This document shows positions 59,875-64,000 of a DNA stretch of 64,000 bases, piece by piece; position 1 is the stretch's first letter, and each line of letters begins with the position of its first letter. The DNA comes from Kitasatospora phosalacinea. Its GTDB lineage: Bacteria > Actinomycetota > Actinomycetes > Streptomycetales > Streptomycetaceae. A program made the translations under genes and the position numbers. Where the stretch lies: positions 1 to 64,000 of the forward strand of contig NZ_JNWZ01000044.1 in assembly GCF_000716545.1 (NCBI RefSeq), read 5' to 3'. The notes under the pieces are model-generated. The model was not told where the DNA came from and did not search any database. It was given only the letters and a program-made list of their open reading frames with translations.

Positions 59875-61188
59875 TCACGGGCCGCCCCCGCCGGTCGTCG
59901 GGGCGTCCGGGGCCGCACCCCGGGGGCGCCGTCCGCCGATGCCCTGCGGGTCCGCGGTCCGGGCGCGGGCACGGCGGGGGGCGTCACCGAACCCCCTGTC
60001 GACCGCTTCGTCGAGGAGGACGAGTTCCGCGCGGACGGCGGGCCCGCACGCCTGTGGCAACTCGGCGAGGAGACCCTGGAGGAGGGCCCGCAGGCGCCTG
60101 CACACCTGGACGGAGGTCGCGCCGTAGTCGCGGATCTCCGTGACGGCGAGTTCCAGGTACTCCTCCCACGACCGGCCGGGGACCACCAGACGCGGCCGGC
60201 CGCGGTCGTCGGCGAGCACGTAGTGGTCGCGCAGTCCGACGCGGCCGACGGCGTGCAGGAACGCCTCGATGTGGTTCAGCACCTGAACGGCGGTGGTGGG
60301 GTCGTTGACGGCCGGGGACAGGGCGCGGATGGCGATGTCGACGAGGATGCGCAGGGCGAAGGCCGGATCCTGCTCGATCGTCCGCTCCGCGCCGAGGGCG
60401 AGCAGACCGGCCACCCGGCCGTGACCGGGCGCGGTTCCGGTGCCGTGGACCGCGACCACGGCGCCGCCGGGCGGCACGAAGTCGCCGACGGCGGCGGTCA
60501 GGACGAGGACGCAGTCGTGCCGGACCGCGAACGCGACCATGCCGGGCGCGTCGAACGCCTGGATGACACCGCCGCGTTCCGACCGGACGAGGACCGCCGG
60601 GGCACCGAGGGCCGGCACCCCGCCGGGCGCCGCGTTGTTCCGGACGCGTGCTGCCGCGCGGCCGAGGACCCGTTCGCCCTGGCGGCCGACGAGGTCGGCG
60701 ATGGCCACCGGCCGCAGGTTGTGGGTGAACCTGTTGAGGTAGACCAGCAGGAGCAGGAGGCTCACGGAGACGGCGATGCCCGCCAGGGTCACGCCGAGGT
60801 TGGGCACGGAGTCGGTCTCGATGCTCCGCAGCAGCGTGTAGGCGAAGGCGAAGGTGCCCGTGAAGGTGGCGAGCACGGCCTTCTGCAGGCGGTCGCGGTA
60901 CCAGAGCCTCATGTAGCGCGGGGAGAGCGTGCCGGTGGCCTGTTGGATGACGAGGACGCCGATGGTGACGACGAAGCCGAGCAGCGCGATCATCGAGCCG
61001 ACCACCGAGCTCAGGACGCTGCTCGCGGTCGTCGCGGAGTAGTCCCAGGTCTTCGGCAGCCAGGACGCGCCGTCCGCCGCGGTCGCGGCCTCGGCCAGCG
61101 CGACGCCGAGCACGAGCCCGAGCAGGGGGACGATCCACAGGCTCGCCTTGGCGTACTGCCGCAGCTGGAAGCGGGTGGCCCAGGACAT
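59875..61188 (-). CDS. DUF2254 membrane protein
   Basis: A 437-residue protein with four membrane helices in the first 180 residues (SLWIVPLLGLVLGVALAEAA, SMIALLGFVVTIGVLVIQQA, ATFTGTFAFAYTLLRS, LAGIAVSVSLLLLLVYLNRF) and a cytosolic C-terminal part with HDCVLVLTAAVGDFVPPGGA and AIRALSPAVNDPTTAVQVLN, both typical of DUF2254. The last 30 residues are Arg/Pro-rich. Its ATG overlaps the antiporter stop by one base, so they are co-translated. Function unknown; the operon suggests an ion-homeostasis role. Confidence 0.9.
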   Translation of the reverse strand: MSWATRFQLRQYAKASLWIVPLLGLVLGVALAEAATAADGASWLPKTWDYSATTASSVLSSVVGSMIALLGFVVTIGVLVIQQATGTLSPRYMRLWYRDRLQKAVLATFTGTFAFAYTLLRSIETDSVPNLGVTLAGIAVSVSLLLLLVYLNRFTHNLRPVAIADLVGRQGERVLGRAAARVRNNAAPGGVPALGAPAVLVRSERGGVIQAFDAPGMVAFAVRHDCVLVLTAAVGDFVPPGGAVVAVHGTGTAPGHGRVAGLLALGAERTIEQDPAFALRILVDIAIRALSPAVNDPTTAVQVLNHIEAFLHAVGRVGLRDHYVLADDRGRPRLVVPGRSWEEYLELAVTEIRDYGATSVQVCRRLRALLQGLLAELPQACGPAVRAELVLLDEAVDRGFGDAPRRARARTADPQGIGGRRPRGAAPDAPTTGGGGP

Positions 61189-62945
61189 CACGCGGGGCCC
61201 AGCAGGACGGCGGTGTCGTCCGGCATCGGGGTGATCGCCCTGGTCCCGGTGGCCGGGGCGAGCCGGCCGTCGGGGCTGATGACGAAGAGGACGTCGTGGC
61301 CCGGCGGGACGGGCACGGAGCCGGACTGGAGCAGGAAGCGCGCGCCCCGCCGGTAGCGCGCCGCCAGGAGGTGGCGGACGAGGGGCAGTCCGAAGAGGAT
61401 GTCGCCCCCGGTGTACGGGGCGACCACGCCGTGGCTGTCCCGTGGCGGTCCCACCCGGTAGACGGGGCCCTGGACGTTGTCCTTGACGACGACGGAGGCG
61501 AGGGCGTTGAAGTCGTCGTCGTCGGTGAGCAGGAACACGGCGGTGACGCCCTCCAGGCGGGCCCGGGGGTTGGTCGCCGTGGCGAGCATCTCCCCGTGCG
61601 CGAGTTCGATGCCGGCCGCCCTGATCCGTTCGCGCTCCTCGTCGAGGCCGGCCCACATCAGCACGTCGAGCCCGGCCGACTGCAGGGCCTTCCCGAGGCC
61701 GACCACCCAGGGGTCGCCGCCGACGAGCAGCGGGCGGGTCCGGGTCGGCCGGACGACCTTGAGCCTGCGGGCCACGGGTGCGGCGGTCAGGGCGTAGAGC
61801 AGGACCGTTCCCACGATCACGAGGAAGGTGATCGGCAGGATCTTGGAGGCGCCGGGCAGCCCCTTCGCCACGAGGGTGGCGGCGAAGGCGGACGCGGTCG
61901 ACGCGGCGACGATGCCGCGCGGCGCCATCCACCCGAGGAAGCCCCACTCGCCCGCCGTCAGGTTGGATCGGCGGGAGGAGGCGAAGGCGACGAGCGGCCG
62001 GACGACGAGGACGAGGACCGCGACGAGGATCAGCGAGGGGAGCAGCACGGGCACGACGGAGGCGGGGGTGACGGCGGAGGAGATGGAGACGAACAGCAGG
62101 CCGATGATCAGCTGGACGAGCGTCTCGAGGAAGGGCCTGCGGGCCGGCATGTCCAGGCCGGGGAGGTTGGTGACGGCCAGTCCGGTGACGATGGCGGCGA
62201 TGAGACCGGTGTCGTCGCGGGCGATGTCACAGCCCGCGGAGACGACGACCACCGTGGCCAGCTGGGCGAGGGTGCCGAGCGTCTCGCCGAGCCGCAGCTT
62301 GCGCAGGGCCAGCCAGAGGACGGCGGTGCCGACGGCGCCGCCCGCGAGGCCGACGCCCATGCTGATGAGGAACTGCCCGATCTGGTAGCCCCGGCCGATG
62401 TCGATCCGGCCGGAGGTCGCCACGGCGTGGAAGACCACGGCGCCGAGGATGCCGCCGATCGGGTCGGTCAGCGTCCCCTCCCAGATGAGGATGCGCCGCA
62501 GCTTGTCCGTCGGCCGCACGTACTCGAGCAGGGGGCCGACCACGGTGGGGCCGGAGACGACCAGGATCACGCCGATCATCGCCGCCACCCGCAGCGGGAT
62601 CCCGAAGAGCGCCGGCCCGACGGCGCAGACGGCGAAGAACGTGATCAGGATGCCGATGACCAGCAGCCGCACGACGATCGAACGGGTCTCGCCCTTGAGG
62701 TTGCGCAGGTTCAACCCGAGGCCGGCGTCGTAGAGGATCACCGCGACCGACAGCGAGACCAGCGCGGGGAAGTCCGGGCCGATGAGCTGCCCCGGGTGGA
62801 TGACGTCGGTCAGGGCGCCGACCGTGAAGCCGACGGGCAGGAGGATGATCAGGGCGGGCACGTGCAGCTTGTTCGCCAGGATCTGCGAACCGGTCGCCAG
62901 GGCGACGGTCAGAGCGATGCCGAGGAGGATGTCTTCGCCGGTCAT
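61188..62945 (-). CDS. Cation/proton antiporter (CPA1, NhaP-like)
   Basis: A 585-residue antiporter. Thirteen or so helices cover residues 1-410, including LGIALTVALATGSQILANKL, VILVVSGPTVVGPLLEYV and LIWEGTLTDPIGGILGAVVF; the ILWEGTLTDPIG segment has the Asp expected in the ion site. The C-terminal 170 residues form a cytosolic TrkA-N-like regulatory region (PLLVGGDPWVVGLGKALQSA) whose dinucleotide motif is degenerate. GAGGAC eight bases upstream supports ATG 62945; GTG 62960 is possible. It exchanges sodium or potassium for protons and is coupled to the DUF2254 gene. Confidence 0.92.
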   Translation of the reverse strand: MTGEDILLGIALTVALATGSQILANKLHVPALIILLPVGFTVGALTDVIHPGQLIGPDFPALVSLSVAVILYDAGLGLNLRNLKGETRSIVVRLLVIGILITFFAVCAVGPALFGIPLRVAAMIGVILVVSGPTVVGPLLEYVRPTDKLRRILIWEGTLTDPIGGILGAVVFHAVATSGRIDIGRGYQIGQFLISMGVGLAGGAVGTAVLWLALRKLRLGETLGTLAQLATVVVVSAGCDIARDDTGLIAAIVTGLAVTNLPGLDMPARRPFLETLVQLIIGLLFVSISSAVTPASVVPVLLPSLILVAVLVLVVRPLVAFASSRRSNLTAGEWGFLGWMAPRGIVAASTASAFAATLVAKGLPGASKILPITFLVIVGTVLLYALTAAPVARRLKVVRPTRTRPLLVGGDPWVVGLGKALQSAGLDVLMWAGLDEERERIRAAGIELAHGEMLATATNPRARLEGVTAVFLLTDDDDFNALASVVVKDNVQGPVYRVGPPRDSHGVVAPYTGGDILFGLPLVRHLLAARYRRGARFLLQSGSVPVPPGHDVLFVISPDGRLAPATGTRAITPMPDDTAVLLGPA

Positions 62946-63325
62946 CGCGTTCGTCCTCACGCTGTTGTTTTCCGGGCCCGTGGGATTCAACCGCGTCGAC
63001 GGGCCCCGCCGCCGCCGATCGCGGCCGGACACGGTCTCCGTCACCCGATCGGCCCTGCGGGAGTTTCCCGCTGCTGACAGCCGGCGCCGGGTGAGGACGT
63101 CCCCCGGGTCGTCGCGAGGGACCCGGGACACCGCCAGGTGCAGGGCGGGGGCCTCGACCATCCGTGCCTGCGGGGTGACGGCGGCGCGGTCGTGGCGTTC
63201 GCGCGGTTCGACGGGGTCGGGTGGTCCTCGATCGGCGCGCGGTGGGTGGAAGCCGTCAGATCCTCCCTGGCAGTGCGGGGCGGGAGGACGCCGGTGGGAT
63301 CCCGGGGACCGGGTAGGCGCCGGGC
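62946..63325. other. Divergent intergenic region (antiporter / DUF2071)
   Basis: No gene is evident in these 380 bases. GGGCCCGT (62974-62981) and ACGGGCCC (62999-63006) can form an 8-bp stem in the antiporter leader. A second imperfect inverted repeat, GTCCCCCGGGTC with GACCCGGGAC, lies near 63098-63129. Confidence 0.4.
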
Positions 63326-64000
63326 ATGGTGGCGAGAACCGCTGAACAGCACATCGCCGTCCCCGCGCTGCGCATGCGCTGGCTGCGGCTGGCGTTCGTC
63401 CACTGGTCCTACCCGCCGCACGCGGTCCAGCGGCTGCTGCCCGCCGGGCTGACCGTCGACGAGTGGGAGGGCCGGGCCTGTGTGAGCCTGACCCCGTTCA
63501 CCATGGCGGACGTCCGCCTGGCGGGCCGCCTGCCGCTGCCCGGCCCGGCCCGGTTCGCCGAGACCAACCTGCGCACCTACGTCCGCGGGCCGCACGGACG
63601 CGACGGGCTGTGGTTCTTCTCCCTGGAGGCGACCCACCCCCTGGTCGTCGCCGCCGCGAACACCCTGCTGGGCGCCCCGTACCGGCTCGGCCGGCTGCGG
63701 GTCGACGAGGACGCCGGACGGATCGACTTCACCGGACGCCGCGTCGGCGGCACCACCGGCTACCGGGTGCGGCTGCGTCCCGGGCCGCCCCTCCGCCCCT
63801 CCGCCCCTCCGAGCCGGAGCTCTGGCTGACCTCCAGGTGGCGGGCCTACACCCGGCACGCGGGTCTGCTCTGGGAGACCCCCGTGGAGCACGAGCCGTGG
63901 CCGCTGCGCGCCGCCGCCTGCGAGGAGGTCACCCAGGACCTCACCGCCGCGGCCTGCCTGCCCGCTCCCGCCGGGCCGCCGCTGGCGCACTTCTCGGACG
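63326..64000 (+). pseudogene. DUF2071 (YqjF-like) protein, frameshifted, runs off window
   Basis: The frame from ATG 63326 encodes a DUF2071 N-terminus (RMRWLRLAFVHWSYPPHAVQ, TPFTMADVRLAG, ETNLRTYVRGPHGRDGLWFF) and stops at 63829. A second frame from about 63810 carries the rest (ELWLTSRWRAYTRHAGLLWE, PVEHEPWPLRAAACEEVTQD) to the window end. The switch coincides with three copies of CCCCTCCG (63788-63811); removing one copy restores the expected join, PLRPSEPELWLTSRW. The 3' end is outside the window. The family is of unknown function. Slippage during replication, phase variation or a base-calling error at the repeat could all explain it. Confidence 0.8.
63788..63811. repeat. 8-bp tandem repeat (CCCCTCCG x3)
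   Basis: Three perfect head-to-tail copies inside the DUF2071 gene. With three copies the gene is out of frame; with two copies the frame is open. Confidence 0.9.

Overview
The window is very GC-rich actinobacterial chromosome, most likely from Streptomyces, Kitasatospora or a close relative. Third codon positions are almost always G or C, GTG starts are common, and the gene families are typical of streptomycetes (DUF5685, DUF4232, an ECF42 sigma factor with a DGPF protein, NarL/HisKA_3 two-component pairs, DevS/OsdK-like kinase). No rRNA, tRNA, CRISPR array, insertion sequence or phage gene was recognised.

Layout. 0-9.3 kb: two NarL-type two-component pairs, a membrane-anchored PAF-acetylhydrolase-like hydrolase, a MarR regulator divergent from an NmrA-like oxidoreductase with two operator-like repeats between them, a hypothetical protein and a P-loop protein. 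9.5-13.1 kb: two translationally coupled ATP-grasp ligases and a DevS/OsdK-like GAF kinase. 13.1-15.6 kb: ECF42 sigma factor plus DGPF/YCII protein, preceded by a sequence that fits the ECF42 promoter, and a small orphan gene. 15.6-36.9 kb: the most notable block. It holds a MoxR AAA+ ATPase, a fused DUF5682-VWA protein and a SWIM zinc-finger protein in one overlapping operon, followed by three large DUF4132 (MolR/YehI-like) paralogues, of which only one keeps an N-terminal WGR domain. This is the gene content of the E. coli yehI-yehL-yehM-yehP-yehQ region, whose function is not known, here with a gene fusion and a triplicated DUF4132 component.

37-46 kb: a DosR/OsdR-like response regulator broken by an internal deletion, a shortened Rv1733c-like membrane protein, an APC permease, and small accessory genes (DUF4232 lipoprotein, two GNATs, DUF5685 with a cysteine-rich tail, a double Nudix protein, DUF1508). 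46-47 kb: a decayed stretch with a phosphoesterase fragment and an 8-bp tandem repeat. 47-64 kb: a stress/low-oxygen metabolism island with GH15 glucoamylase-like enzyme, ClC channel, cyclase-family hydrolase plus GMC oxidoreductase, hydroxyacid dehydrogenase, SDR, cytochrome bd oxidase (cydAB), gluconokinase, DUF2254 protein and a cation/proton antiporter. The last gene (DUF2071) is frameshifted at a three-copy 8-bp repeat and runs off the window.

Several genes have a TAnnnT -10 hexamer only 6-7 nt before the start codon, which predicts leaderless transcripts. Strong hairpins lie after several genes and between convergent pairs. All functional calls come from reading sequence motifs; no database search was run.
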